Positions 43,721 through 51,257 of a DNA stretch of 64,000 nucleotides are shown here, in pieces. The first letter of the stretch is position 1, and each line of letters opens with the position of its first letter. The DNA comes from JACVRW01 sp963812415 (lineage in GTDB: Bacteria > Actinomycetota > Thermoleophilia > Solirubrobacterales > Thermoleophilaceae), in the NCBI GenBank assembly GCA_963812415.1, contig CAWEVH010000035.1, positions 1-64,000 of the forward strand, in the 5' to 3' direction. A model generated the notes under the pieces. That model searched no databases. It saw only the letters and a program-made list of their open reading frames with translations, and was not told the origin of the DNA. Both the position numbers and the translations under genes were made by a program.

Positions 43721-43738
43721 ACACGCGATTGTCGCGGG

Positions 43739-43744
43739 TAGGCT
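43739..43744 (+). promoter_or_regulatory. TAGGCT -10-like hexamer before WS/DGAT
   Basis: TAGGCT ends seven bases before the GTG at 43752, matching the leaderless pattern of this window. Confidence 0.4.
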
Positions 43745-43751
43745 GCCCGGC

Positions 43752-45230
43752 GTGGCGCAGCAGGCTCACAAGGACCGTCTGACGGCGATCGACGCCTCCT
43801 TCCTCCACCAGGAGAAGCAGGCCTCGCACATGCACGTGGGAGCGCTGGTGATCTTCGACGGGCCGGCGCCCGGACGCGAAGACCTGGCCGCGCATATCGA
43901 GGCGCGCCTGCGCCTGGTGCCGCGCTACCGCCAGAAGCTCGCCTTTCCGCGACTCGAGATGGGACGCCCGTTCTGGGTCGACGACCCGAGCTTCAACCTC
44001 GACTACCACGTGCGCCACACCGCGCTGCCGAAGCCGGGCTCGGACGACCAGCTGCGCCAGCTCGTCGGGCGCATCTTCTCCCAGCGTCTCGACCGCTCGA
44101 AGCCGCTCTGGGAGCTGTGGCTGGCGCAGGGGCTCGAGGGCGGCCGCTTCGCGCTCATCTCGAAGACCCATCATGCGCTCGTGGACGGCGTCGCCGGGGT
44201 CGACATCGCCACGGTGCTCTTCGACCTTCAGCCGACGCCCGCCGGGCCCGAGGGCGACGACCGCTGGTCGCCCGCGCCCGAGCCGTCGGACGCCGACCTC
44301 GTGGCCGAGGGGATCAAGGGGCTCGTTCGGACGCCGTTCGACCTCGCGGGACGCGCACTCGGCGCGGCGGGGCGGCCCGGCCGCACGCTCGGGCAGCTGC
44401 GCGAGGCGGCCGAGGGTGTCGGCGAGGTGGTGTGGGCCGGGCTGAACCCAGCCCCGGACGTGCCCCTGAACGTCGAGATCGGACCGCACCGGCGCATCTG
44501 GTGGGTGCAGAGCCGGCTGGCCGACTTCAAGGAGGTCAAGGACGCGCTCGGCGGCACGGTGAACGACGCCGTGCTCGCCGTCGTGGCCGGCGCGCTCGGA
44601 CGCTGGCTGACCACGCGCGGCGTGCGGACCCAGGGCATGGAGCTGCGCGCGCTCGTGCCGGTCTCGATCCGCGCGCAGGACGAGCACGGGACACTCGGCA
44701 ACCGGATCGCCGCCATGCGCGGCCCGCTGCCCGTGTACGCGGACGACCCGGTAGAGCGGCTCGCGATCGTGCGAGAGGGGATGGGCCACCTCAAGGAGTC
44801 CAAGCAGGCACTCGGGGCCGAGGTGATCGCCGGCCTTCAGGACTTCGCCCCGCCCACGCTGCTCGCTCAGGCCTCGCGGCTCAACTTCTCCACCCGCCTC
44901 TTCAACCTGATCGTGACCAACGTGCCGGGCCCGCAGTTCCCGCTCTACCTGCTCGGCCGCGAGATGGAGGAGATCGTCCCGATCGCCTTCCTTCCCGAGA
45001 ACCACGCCCTCGCGATCGCGATCATGAGCTACAACGGCAAGGTCGACTTCGGGCTGCTCGGCGACTACGACGCCATGCCCGACCTCGAGGACTTCGGCGG
45101 CTACCTCGAGGAGTCGCTCGAGGAGCTGCTCGCCGCGGCGCGCGAGCGAAGCGCGTCGACGGCGCGCTCGAACGGCAGCAAGAAGTCCGGCACGCCCGGC
45201 TCGGCGCAGAAGAAGACTCCGGCCGGATAG
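43752..45230 (+). CDS. Wax ester synthase / acyl-CoA:diacylglycerol acyltransferase
   Basis: A 492-residue WS/DGAT enzyme making neutral storage lipids from acyl-CoA and diacylglycerol or fatty alcohol. It has the catalytic HHxxxDG motif in SKTHHALVDGVAG, the N-terminal TAIDASFLHQEKQASHMHVG, the conserved ALRSLVPVS-type region here ELRALVPVSIRAQDEHGTLG, and NLIVTNVPGPQFPLYLLG with the family NVPGP motif. A Lys/Ser-rich tail follows. Only 11 bases separate it from an alpha/beta hydrolase gene, suggesting a lipid turnover pair. Confidence 0.95.
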   Translation: MAQQAHKDRLTAIDASFLHQEKQASHMHVGALVIFDGPAPGREDLAAHIEARLRLVPRYRQKLAFPRLEMGRPFWVDDPSFNLDYHVRHTALPKPGSDDQLRQLVGRIFSQRLDRSKPLWELWLAQGLEGGRFALISKTHHALVDGVAGVDIATVLFDLQPTPAGPEGDDRWSPAPEPSDADLVAEGIKGLVRTPFDLAGRALGAAGRPGRTLGQLREAAEGVGEVVWAGLNPAPDVPLNVEIGPHRRIWWVQSRLADFKEVKDALGGTVNDAVLAVVAGALGRWLTTRGVRTQGMELRALVPVSIRAQDEHGTLGNRIAAMRGPLPVYADDPVERLAIVREGMGHLKESKQALGAEVIAGLQDFAPPTLLAQASRLNFSTRLFNLIVTNVPGPQFPLYLLGREMEEIVPIAFLPENHALAIAIMSYNGKVDFGLLGDYDAMPDLEDFGGYLEESLEELLAAARERSASTARSNGSKKSGTPGSAQKKTPAG

Positions 45231-45241
45231 GCGACCGAGCC

Positions 45242-46129
45242 GTGAGCGAGGAACGAGCCCAGGCGAACGGGATCGAGCTCGTCTACGAGACGATCGGCGA
45301 TCCCGACGACGCACCGCTCCTGCTCGTGATGGGCCTGGGGATGCAGCTGATCCACTGGGACAGGGAGCTGTGCGAGGCGATCGCGGAGCGCGGCTTCCGG
45401 GTGATCCGCTTCGACAACCGCGACACCGGCCTGTCGACGAAGATCGACGCGCCCGTGCCGCCGCTGCTGCGCATGATGACGGGGGTCCGGGTGCGTGCCC
45501 CCTACCTGCTGGACGACATGGCCGACGACACGTTCGGCCTGCTCGACCACCTCGGGATCGAGAGCGCTCACGTGATGGGCGCCTCGATGGGCGGCATGAT
45601 CGCCCAGACGATGGCGATCCGCCGCCCCGAGCGCGTTCGCTCGCTCACATCGGTGATGTCCACGACCGGCGACCGCCGCAAGGGGCTGCCGAAGCTGCGC
45701 GCCTGGACCGTGCTCATGCGTCGCGCCCCCGCCACGCGCGACGCCTACATCGAGTCCTTCGTGCGCACGTTCCGGCTGGTCGGATCGCCGGGCTTTCCGA
45801 TGGACGAGGCGCGCTCTCGTGAGCTCGCCGGCGTGACCTTTGACCGCGGGCACCACCCCGCCGGCACTGGGCGCCAGCTCGCGGCGATCGTGGCATCCGG
45901 CGACCGCACGCCGCGCCTGCGCGAGCTGCGCCTGCCGGCCACCGTGATCCACGGCACCGACGACCCGCTCGTGCCGTTCCGGGGCGGGGTCGCCACGGCG
46001 CGCGCGATCCCGGACGCCGAGTTCCTGGCGATCCCGGGCATGGGCCACGACCTCCCGCGGCAGGTGTGGCCGAAGGTGATCGACGCGCTGGTGGCGACCA
46101 CGGAGCGCGCGAGCCCGCAGCCCGCCTAG
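45242..46129 (+). CDS. Alpha/beta hydrolase
   Basis: A 295-residue alpha/beta-fold hydrolase. It shows the oxyanion region LLLVMGLGMQLIHWDRELCE, FDNRDTGLSTK, the nucleophilic Ser in MGASMGGMIAQTMAIRRPER, the acidic residue in VIHGTDDPLVPF and the final His in IPGMGHDLP. It starts at GTG 45242. Placed directly after WS/DGAT, it may be a lipase or esterase acting on neutral lipids. Homologues are often annotated only as alpha/beta hydrolases. Its stop lies in a 19-base repeat that recurs 227 bases downstream. Confidence 0.9.
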   Translation: MSEERAQANGIELVYETIGDPDDAPLLLVMGLGMQLIHWDRELCEAIAERGFRVIRFDNRDTGLSTKIDAPVPPLLRMMTGVRVRAPYLLDDMADDTFGLLDHLGIESAHVMGASMGGMIAQTMAIRRPERVRSLTSVMSTTGDRRKGLPKLRAWTVLMRRAPATRDAYIESFVRTFRLVGSPGFPMDEARSRELAGVTFDRGHHPAGTGRQLAAIVASGDRTPRLRELRLPATVIHGTDDPLVPFRGGVATARAIPDAEFLAIPGMGHDLPRQVWPKVIDALVATTERASPQPA

Positions 46130-46132
46130 GCC
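46114..46132 (+). repeat. 19-bp direct repeat, copy 1
   Basis: CCCGCAGCCCGCCTAGGCC, identical to 46341-46359. It contains the stop codon of the hydrolase gene within a GCCTAGGC palindrome. Confidence 0.85.
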
Positions 46133-46340
46133 GTCGCCCTTATTGGGTTGTCCACGCGGCGGCTGTTGTCCGCGGGCCCGGGGCTGGGTGGGTCGGGCCG
46201 GGCGCTCCCGGTCGGCAAAGGCGCAACCCGTCCTGAGTTCGGTGGCTCCTGGCCACCAAGGCAGGACGGCAGGCCGGAGGACGCATCCTCACCCAGCCCA
46301 GATCCGGTCGAAGCGCCGACTCGCCCAACGAAACGAGCGA
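46133..46340. ncRNA. Structured insert between the 19-bp repeats (candidate structured RNA or small mobile element)
   Basis: 208 bases without a convincing gene but with nested inverted repeats. GGGCTGGGTG (46181-46190) pairs with CACCCAGCCC (46290-46299), 10 bp perfect. Inside it is CCGGG-CGCT-CCCGG (46198-46211) and a two-level hairpin, GTCCTG/CAGGAC (46230-46235 and 46262-46267) around GGTGGC/GCCACC (46241-46246 and 46252-46257). The fold reads equally on both strands, so direction is not known. The flanking direct repeats suggest insertion or duplication. In such GC-rich DNA chance pairing must be considered, but the nesting is striking. Confidence 0.4.
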
Positions 46341-46359
46341 CCCGCAGCCCGCCTAGGCC
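46341..46359 (+). repeat. 19-bp direct repeat, copy 2
   Basis: Identical to 46114-46132. Here the GCCTAGGC palindrome supplies the stop codon of the minus-strand lipoate-ligase-like gene. Confidence 0.85.
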
Positions 46360-47126
46360 TCGAGCACCGCGGGCTTGTGCTCGCCGGCGAGCCTTCCGGC
46401 CAGCTCGAGCGTGTCCTCGTCGAGCTCCGCCGGCTCGAGGTCGTAGGAGCGCGAGTACTCGTCGATGAGCGCCTGCTGGAGCGCGCGCCAGGCGTCGTCG
46501 AGGGGGGCGGTCACCTCGTCGGCCACGGCGCCGACGGTGGCCGGGTCCCAGTCGATGCCGAGCGCCTCGTAGACCGGGACGAGCGCCGCGCGCACCCGCT
46601 CCGCACCGTCCACCACGATCACGGCGCCCGTGTGCGAGCCAGCCGCCACCACGCGCTGGCCGAGCCCCGCGAGCTTGCGCGCGCCGCCGGCGTTGACGCT
46701 GTAGCGCCCGGGGCAGTACTCGCCCGGCACCTCGCCTACCCGCGCGTCCACCCCGAGGCCGGAGGCGGCCCGCGCGATCAGCGCGGCCGTGGACAGGAAG
46801 CGGGCGTGGATGCCGTCACGCGGCTCCTCGTCCGCGCGCGCGTGAGCAAGCTCGAGCGTCCCCTCGTGGAAGACCGCCGCGCGCCCGCCGGCGAGCCGCA
46901 CCGCCGGTTCGAAGCCGGCCGCCCGGGCGGCTCGCACGGCGTCCCCGTACCCCGGCGCCACCACGTCGCGCTTCGAGAACGCGAGCATGCGTCCCGGCCG
47001 CGCGAGCCGCAGCGTGGACGGCAGCTCGCCGGCGGCCACGCGCAGCATGAGCGCGCGCGAGACGGCCGTGTCGAGCGCCGGGTCGTCCGGGAACGAGTGG
47101 GTGAAGAGGCGGAGGGGCGGGCTCAA
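46353..47126 (-). CDS. Lipoate-protein ligase / octanoyltransferase family protein (BPL/LPL fold)
   Basis: A 257-residue protein of the biotin/lipoate ligase fold. Family marks are PALDTAVSRALM-like DPALDTAVSRALMLRVAAGE, PGRMLAFSKRDV, RLAGGRAAVFHEGTLELAHA and the catalytic-lysine motif NAGGARKLAGLGQRVVAAGS. It attaches or transfers lipoyl or octanoyl groups to E2/GcvH proteins. I chose a TTG start at 47126, overlapping the SufT-like stop as TTGA. The lack of a C-terminal accessory domain suits LipM/LplA-like short members. The exact reaction is uncertain. Confidence 0.88.
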   Translation of the reverse strand: MSPPLRLFTHSFPDDPALDTAVSRALMLRVAAGELPSTLRLARPGRMLAFSKRDVVAPGYGDAVRAARAAGFEPAVRLAGGRAAVFHEGTLELAHARADEEPRDGIHARFLSTAALIARAASGLGVDARVGEVPGEYCPGRYSVNAGGARKLAGLGQRVVAAGSHTGAVIVVDGAERVRAALVPVYEALGIDWDPATVGAVADEVTAPLDDAWRALQQALIDEYSRSYDLEPAELDEDTLELAGRLAGEHKPAVLEA

Positions 47127-47425
47127 TACCCGAGCGCGAACTTCGCGTCCTCGCTCATCAGCTCCGGCGTCCAGGGGGGCGTGAAGGTCATCGTCGACTG
47201 AACGGACGTCACACCGTCGAGCTCGCCGACGAACTCCTCGATCTGCTCGGCCACCTGGGGACCGATCGGGCAGCCGGGCGAGGTGAGCGTGAACGAGACG
47301 AACACGTCCCCGCCCTCGATCTCCACGCCGTAGATCAGGCCGAGCTCCACGAAGTCGAGCCCCAGCTCGGGGTCGATCACGTTCGTGAGGGCCTCCTGTA
47401 CGTCGTCCACGGTCAAGGTCGCCAT
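47123..47425 (-). CDS. MIP18/DUF59-family Fe-S assembly protein (SufT-like)
   Basis: A 100-residue MIP18-family protein. It shows VQEALTNVIDPELGLDFVEL, GLIYGVEIEGGDVFVSFTLT and the conserved cysteine in SPGCPIGPQVAEQIEEFV. Relatives (SufT, PaaD) help mature Fe-S enzymes and are usually encoded in suf operons; here it sits 20 kb away. It overlaps a lipoate-ligase-like gene, which is suggestive because lipoyl synthase is an Fe-S enzyme. A TATCCT hexamer six bases before the ATG fits a leaderless start. Confidence 0.9.
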   Translation of the reverse strand: MATLTVDDVQEALTNVIDPELGLDFVELGLIYGVEIEGGDVFVSFTLTSPGCPIGPQVAEQIEEFVGELDGVTSVQSTMTFTPPWTPELMSEDAKFALGY

Positions 47426-47450
47426 GACACGAGGATAGTAGGGTCGAGCC
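47426..47450. promoter_or_regulatory. Compact divergent promoter between sufT-like and fxsA
   Basis: Only 25 bases separate the two ATGs. TATCCT (47437-47432, minus) and TAGGGT (47439-47444, plus) each end six bases before a start codon, so both transcripts must begin at or within the start codons. Confidence 0.5.
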
Positions 47451-47903
47451 ATGCCCCTGGCGGCGCTCATCGCCCTCTTCATCATCGTGCCGCTCGCCGA
47501 GCTGTACGTGATCCTGAAGGTCGGCGACGCCATCGGCGCCGTCTGGACGATCCTGCTCCTGGCGGCCGATTCCGTGCTCGGCGCGGTGCTGCTTCGGACC
47601 CAGGGGCGCGCCGTCTGGGCCCGCTTCAACACCACGCTCGCCGAGGGCAAGATGCCGCACCGCGAGGTGATGGACGGCGTGCTCGTGATCTTCGGCGGGG
47701 CCTTCCTGATCACGCCCGGGTTCCTCACCGACATCGTCGGCCTCACGCTCCTGATCCCGCCCACGCGGGCCGTGGTCCGGCGGTTGGTGGTGCGCCGGCT
47801 CGGCCGCCGCGTGGCCGTGGGGAGCACCCGCCCGCGCGGGCGCTTCGACGTGGAGGGCACGGCCTCGGAGTACGACGACTCGGCTCGGGGCCTCGAGCGG
47901 TGA
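47451..47903 (+). CDS. fxsA: FxsA family membrane protein
   Basis: A 150-residue membrane protein with the FxsA domain: PLAALIALFIIVPLAELYVI, LLLAADSVLGAVLLRTQGRA and GAFLITPGFLTDIVGLTLLI with PPTRAVVRR. FxsA in E. coli relieves phage T7 exclusion by F plasmid, but the normal role is unknown. The cytosolic tail is Arg-rich. Its stop overlaps the next start as GTGA. Confidence 0.9.
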   Translation: MPLAALIALFIIVPLAELYVILKVGDAIGAVWTILLLAADSVLGAVLLRTQGRAVWARFNTTLAEGKMPHREVMDGVLVIFGGAFLITPGFLTDIVGLTLLIPPTRAVVRRLVVRRLGRRVAVGSTRPRGRFDVEGTASEYDDSARGLER

Positions 47904-48608
47904 GCGCACCCGCGCTCGCGCTCTCGTTCTTCGACCCCGACCATGAGATCTACGGGACGGCGCGGTCAGGCGCGACGATCCTCTTCGAGGGGCGCAAGCC
48001 GACCGCCGTGGTCGAGGGGCCGACGTTCGACGCAGGACGGCTCGGGCTGGCGGGCCGAGCTGCCCGAGCGCCTGTCGCTCGACGTCGAGCCGCTCAGCGA
48101 GGAGGCCGACCTCAGCGGCGTCACCGTGCGCGTCTGCCGCGTGCGCGGCACGGCAGCCGGGCGCACGGTCGACTGCCTCGGCACCCTCGCCGAGACCGCG
48201 ACGCCGCCGCGCTGGGAGGAGCTCGACGCGCTCCGAAGCGTGTCCGCCCTCGTCGACGAGAGCCACGCGCTGCTCGCGATCGCCCGCCGCCCGCGCGGCG
48301 CCGTCGGGCACGGGAAGGAGCTCGTAAGCGCGCGGCTGCTCGAGGACGGGACGATGCGCGAGGTGAACGAAGCCCGCATCTCGACGGTCTACGACGGCGA
48401 CGGTCGCCAGCGCAGCGCCGGCCTCGAGCTCTGGCTGGGAGACGAGGAGTTCCCGCGCCGCGGCTCGGGCCTGGTGGTGGCGGGCTCGTCGCTCGACCTC
48501 GAGGAGATCGAGGTGCACGCCGCGGTCTTCCGCTGGCGGCTCGAGGGTCGCGAGGCGATCGGCGCCTACGAGCTGATGGTTCGCAGGGAGCCGCCCGAGG
48601 CCGCATGA
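47900..48608 (+). CDS. Conserved protein of unknown function, one frameshift
   Basis: About 235 residues. The first frame from GTG 47900 gives SAPALALSFFDPDHEIYGTA and TILFEGRKPTAVVEGPTFDA. From about 48030 a second frame gives DGSGWRAELPERLSLDVEPL and continues to the stop at 48608 (IGAYELMVRREPPEAA). One extra base near 48025-48032 explains the break. The protein looks soluble and beta-rich, with no catalytic motif I recognise. It is coupled to fxsA upstream (GTGA) and the HAD gene downstream (ATGA). Confidence 0.65.
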
Positions 48609-49225
48609 GCCGCGTCCTGATATGCGACTTCGGCGGGGTGCTCACCTCGCCGCTCGAAGCCGGCTTCCTCGCCTATCAGGAGGAGTCCGGCGTGACGCTC
48701 GAGGAGCTCGGCAGGGCGATGGCGCGCGCGGCCGAGGAGCACGGCGATCACCCGCTGTTCGAGCTGGAGCGCGGCGAGATCTCCGAGGCGGAGTTCCGAG
48801 CGCGCATCGAAGCCCACCTCGAGCGGGACTTCGATCTCGCGCGCCTGATCGAGCTCTCTATCAAGCGGGTCGAGCGGAACGCCCCCATGATCGAGTTCGT
48901 CCGCGAGTTGCGCTCGGACGGGGTCCGCACGGCGCTCCTCACCAACAACGTCCGCGAGTGGGAGTCGCTCTGGCGCTCCGAGGTGATCGACGAGCTGTTC
49001 GAGGTCGTCGTCGTCTCTGCCTCCGTCGGCCTGCGCAAGCCCGATCCGGCGATCTACACGCTCACTCTCGAGCGCCTCGATGGGTCCGTGTCGCCCGAGG
49101 AGTGCGTCTTCGTGGACGACCTGGAGATCAACTGCGAGGCGGCCCGCCGGCTGGGCATGACGGCAGTGCACTTCGTCGACGCCGGACAGGCGATCCCGGA
49201 GATCCGCTCAGCGCTCTCCGAGTAG
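48605..49225 (+). CDS. HAD-superfamily hydrolase (IA, epoxide-hydrolase-N-like)
   Basis: A 206-residue HAD phosphatase-fold protein. Motif I is ICDFGGVLTSPLEAGFL (nucleophilic Asp, with Gly in place of the second Asp, as in the sEH N-terminal branch). Motif II is TALLTNNVREWE, motif III lysine is VGLRKPDPAIYTL, and motif IV is CVFVDDLEINCEAARRLGMT. The cap domain lies at about residues 15-85. The replaced second Asp suggests weak or atypical phosphatase activity. It converges with the TetR gene, with an 18-base overlap. Confidence 0.88.
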   Translation: MSRVLICDFGGVLTSPLEAGFLAYQEESGVTLEELGRAMARAAEEHGDHPLFELERGEISEAEFRARIEAHLERDFDLARLIELSIKRVERNAPMIEFVRELRSDGVRTALLTNNVREWESLWRSEVIDELFEVVVVSASVGLRKPDPAIYTLTLERLDGSVSPEECVFVDDLEINCEAARRLGMTAVHFVDAGQAIPEIRSALSE

Positions 49226-49810
49226 CGCGGCGACGGTCGCTCGCATCGCCGCCCGCGCGCGCTCGGCGCCCAGCCCCTGATGGGCGCGGTAGCCCTCCCA
49301 GGCCGGCCAGGCGCAGGCGGACACGAGCGCGGCGAGCAGCACGGCGCGCTCGCCCCGCTCGAGCGTCTCGAGCTCCCGCCGGAACACGCGCTCCACCTCG
49401 GTCGCCGCCCCTCGCCGGGCGGTGGTGAGCCAGCCGGCCACGACATCGGACTCGTGCTCGATCAGCACGGCCGCGCGGCGCACGGGCGTGATCTGCTCGA
49501 GCATGCGCGTGCGCTCGGCGACGAAGGCGTCGATCCGCTCCGGCAACGGCAGCGACGCGTCCACGGGGTCGAGTTCCCGCACGATCTGCTCGTACTGCTG
49601 GCGCGCGACCGCCTCGAGAAGCACCTCGCGGTCCGGGAAGTGCTGGAAGACCGAGCGCTCCGACACACCCGCCCGCCCCGCGATCCGCTCGGCGGTCGGC
49701 CTGAGCTCCCCTTCGCCGAGCAGGTCGTGCAGCGCCTCCACCAGCGCCTGGCGGGTCCGCTCGGCGCGGACGGTGCGGCCGTCCCTGGACCCCTTGGCGC
49801 CGGTCTGCAC
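49208..49810 (-). CDS. TetR-family transcriptional regulator
   Basis: A 200-residue regulator starting at GTG 49810. The helix-turn-helix lies at about residues 14-60 (RTRQALVEALHDLLGEGELR, ERIAGRAGVSERSVFQHFPD, REVLLEAVARQQY). The ligand-binding helices include DAFVAERTRMLEQITPVRRA and RAVLLAALVSACAWPAWEGY. The ligand and targets are unknown. No operator is obvious in the 112 bases before a 110-bp repeat. Confidence 0.9.
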   Translation of the reverse strand: MQTGAKGSRDGRTVRAERTRQALVEALHDLLGEGELRPTAERIAGRAGVSERSVFQHFPDREVLLEAVARQQYEQIVRELDPVDASLPLPERIDAFVAERTRMLEQITPVRRAAVLIEHESDVVAGWLTTARRGAATEVERVFRRELETLERGERAVLLAALVSACAWPAWEGYRAHQGLGAERARAAMRATVAALLGER

Positions 49811-49922
49811 GGGGCCCAGCTTACGCCCGGAGCCCGCCTCGGCGCACGTTTCCCCGCAAATAGCGGGCTCGCTCGCGGCAAGGCTCTTGACCAAGTCCGA
49901 GGGCGCTGATTCACTCGTCCGC

Positions 49923-50032
49923 GAGACGCAAGCCGAGCGCAAAGAGCGAAGCCACGAGGATGTGAGGCTCGCCGCGCGAACCGGAGGCTTCGGCCACCGG
50001 GGAACGCTCCTCAAGCGCGGAGTTTGCGTCTC
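49923..50032. repeat. 110-bp fold-back repeat, copy 1
   Basis: Identical over all 110 bases to 50160-50269. Its ends are inverted repeats (GAGACGCAA and TTGCGTCTC), and inner segments also pair: GAGCG with CGCTC, and CGAAGCC with GGCTTCG. The whole unit can therefore fold on itself. It is followed by G and eight Ts (50034-50041), a rare T-run here that would make copy 1 a strong terminator on the plus strand. No protein domain is encoded. It resembles a MITE or REPIN-like element. Confidence 0.85.
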
Positions 50033-50159
50033 GTTTTTTTTGCGCTGGCCCGACCCCGCCGTATGAGCCGCGACCCGCGCAGCCGTTTCGCGGAAAGAGC
50101 GGGATGGTTACAAGCGGAGGCCTTGACGGGGTACGGCGGCGCTGGTGAACTGCGCCGCA
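50033..50159. other. Spacer between the two 110-bp repeats
   Basis: 127 bases with no gene. It begins with a T8 run and contains no repeat of its own that I can see. Together with the repeats it fills the 458-base gap between the TetR gene and the oxidoreductase-like gene. Confidence 0.6.
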
Positions 50160-50269
50160 GAGACGCAAGCCGAGCGCAAAGAGCGAAGCCACGAGGATGT
50201 GAGGCTCGCCGCGCGAACCGGAGGCTTCGGCCACCGGGGAACGCTCCTCAAGCGCGGAGTTTGCGTCTC
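50160..50269. repeat. 110-bp fold-back repeat, copy 2
   Basis: Exact copy of 49923-50032 in the same orientation. Its last base coincides with the last base of the stop codon of the downstream minus-strand gene (TAG at 50271-50269), so the element abuts that gene precisely. Confidence 0.85.
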
Positions 50270-51241
50270 TACTTCTTTCTGTTGGCGAGCTCGCGCTTGG
50301 CGATCGAGCGGTAGCGGAGGAACTTCCGCCCGTTCAGCCGCCAGCGCGACACGAGCGACCCGGGCGGAAGCTCGAAGCCGCCCACCAGCTTGTGGGGGAT
50401 CACGGCCCAGCCGCCATCCTCCTCGACGAGGTCGCCGCGGACCTGGAAGTTGCGCTGCCACAGGAAGTCCGGGGTCGTGGTCGTGCGCGGTCACGCAGGC
50501 GAGGCCGGGCTGGATGGGCACGCCGAGCGCGCCCGGGGCCGACGCGGATCCGGCGGGCCTGCGCGGTCGAGCGAGATCGGCACCCGCAGGGAGAACGGGA
50601 AGCCGTCCGGCGCCACGAGGGAGAGCACGGCCGCTGGGATAGCGGTCGCCCAGCTCGTCCATCCGCTCGTCCCAGGCCTCGCCGCCGCCCTCGGTGTCCG
50701 CGTGGCGGACCGGGCGGCTCCTCGTCGTGACCCGAGCGCACCTCCTCCATGTGCGCGTCGTAGAGCGTCGGGCTCGGCGGTCACGTCGCCGCCGGGCCAG
50801 ACGTAGACGCGCTCCGGGCGGACGTGGAGGTAGATGCGCGTGTAGTACCAGTCGAAGGCCCGCCGTATTGGCTTCGGCGGCTCGAGCTTGGCCATCTCCG
50901 GGAGCTTCACCCGCGAGCTCGCGCTCGTAGCGCTCGCGGTTGGCGTCGAGATCGCGATCGTCGACGTCGGCGGTGCCCTGCACGAGCACCTGCGGAGGGG
51001 CGTCGAGCCGGCTGCCGGTGGGATCCGAGAAGAGCATCGCGACCTTGGGGTTGGCCCGCGCGTCGTTCGCCTTCTTCGGGTAGCCGAGCCCCGTGCTCAC
51101 GTCGATGCAGGCGTCACCGTGGCTGTAGTACGGCGTGAGCGGCCACGTGATCGGCTGGCCGCGGCCGTCGATCGTCGTGAACTCCGTTGTCACGAAGCGG
51201 GCGAAGACGTCCTGGATCTCGTGCGGAAGCGAGGCCGTCAT
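50269..51241 (-). pseudogene. Pyridoxamine-5-phosphate-oxidase-like protein, many indels
   Basis: An FMN-binding split-barrel (PPOX) family protein. The intact N-terminus reads SLPHEIQDVFARFVTTEFTT, IDGRGQPITWPLTPYY, YPKKANDARANPKVAMLFSD and PPQVLVQGTADVDDRDLD. The rest can be followed only by switching frames about seven times: VKLPEMAKLEPPKPIRRAFD, YTRIYLHVRPERVYVWPGGD, LYDAHMEEVRSGHDEEPPGP, AWDERMDELGDRYP, AAVLSLVAPDGFPFSLRVPI, GALGVPIQPGLACVTAHDHD and the end RWRLNGRKFLRYRSIAKREL. Indels are concentrated between 50450 and 50910. It may be a decaying gene or a poor-quality stretch. The homologous family binds flavin or F420 and reduces or senses small molecules. Confidence 0.65.
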
Positions 51242-51257
51242 GGGTGCCGCGATTCAA

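Noticed and set aside
46140..46328. A 62-codon minus-strand open frame inside the structured insert
   Set aside because: No ribosome site and no recognisable domain. Its codons lie across the inverted repeats, so it is probably incidental.
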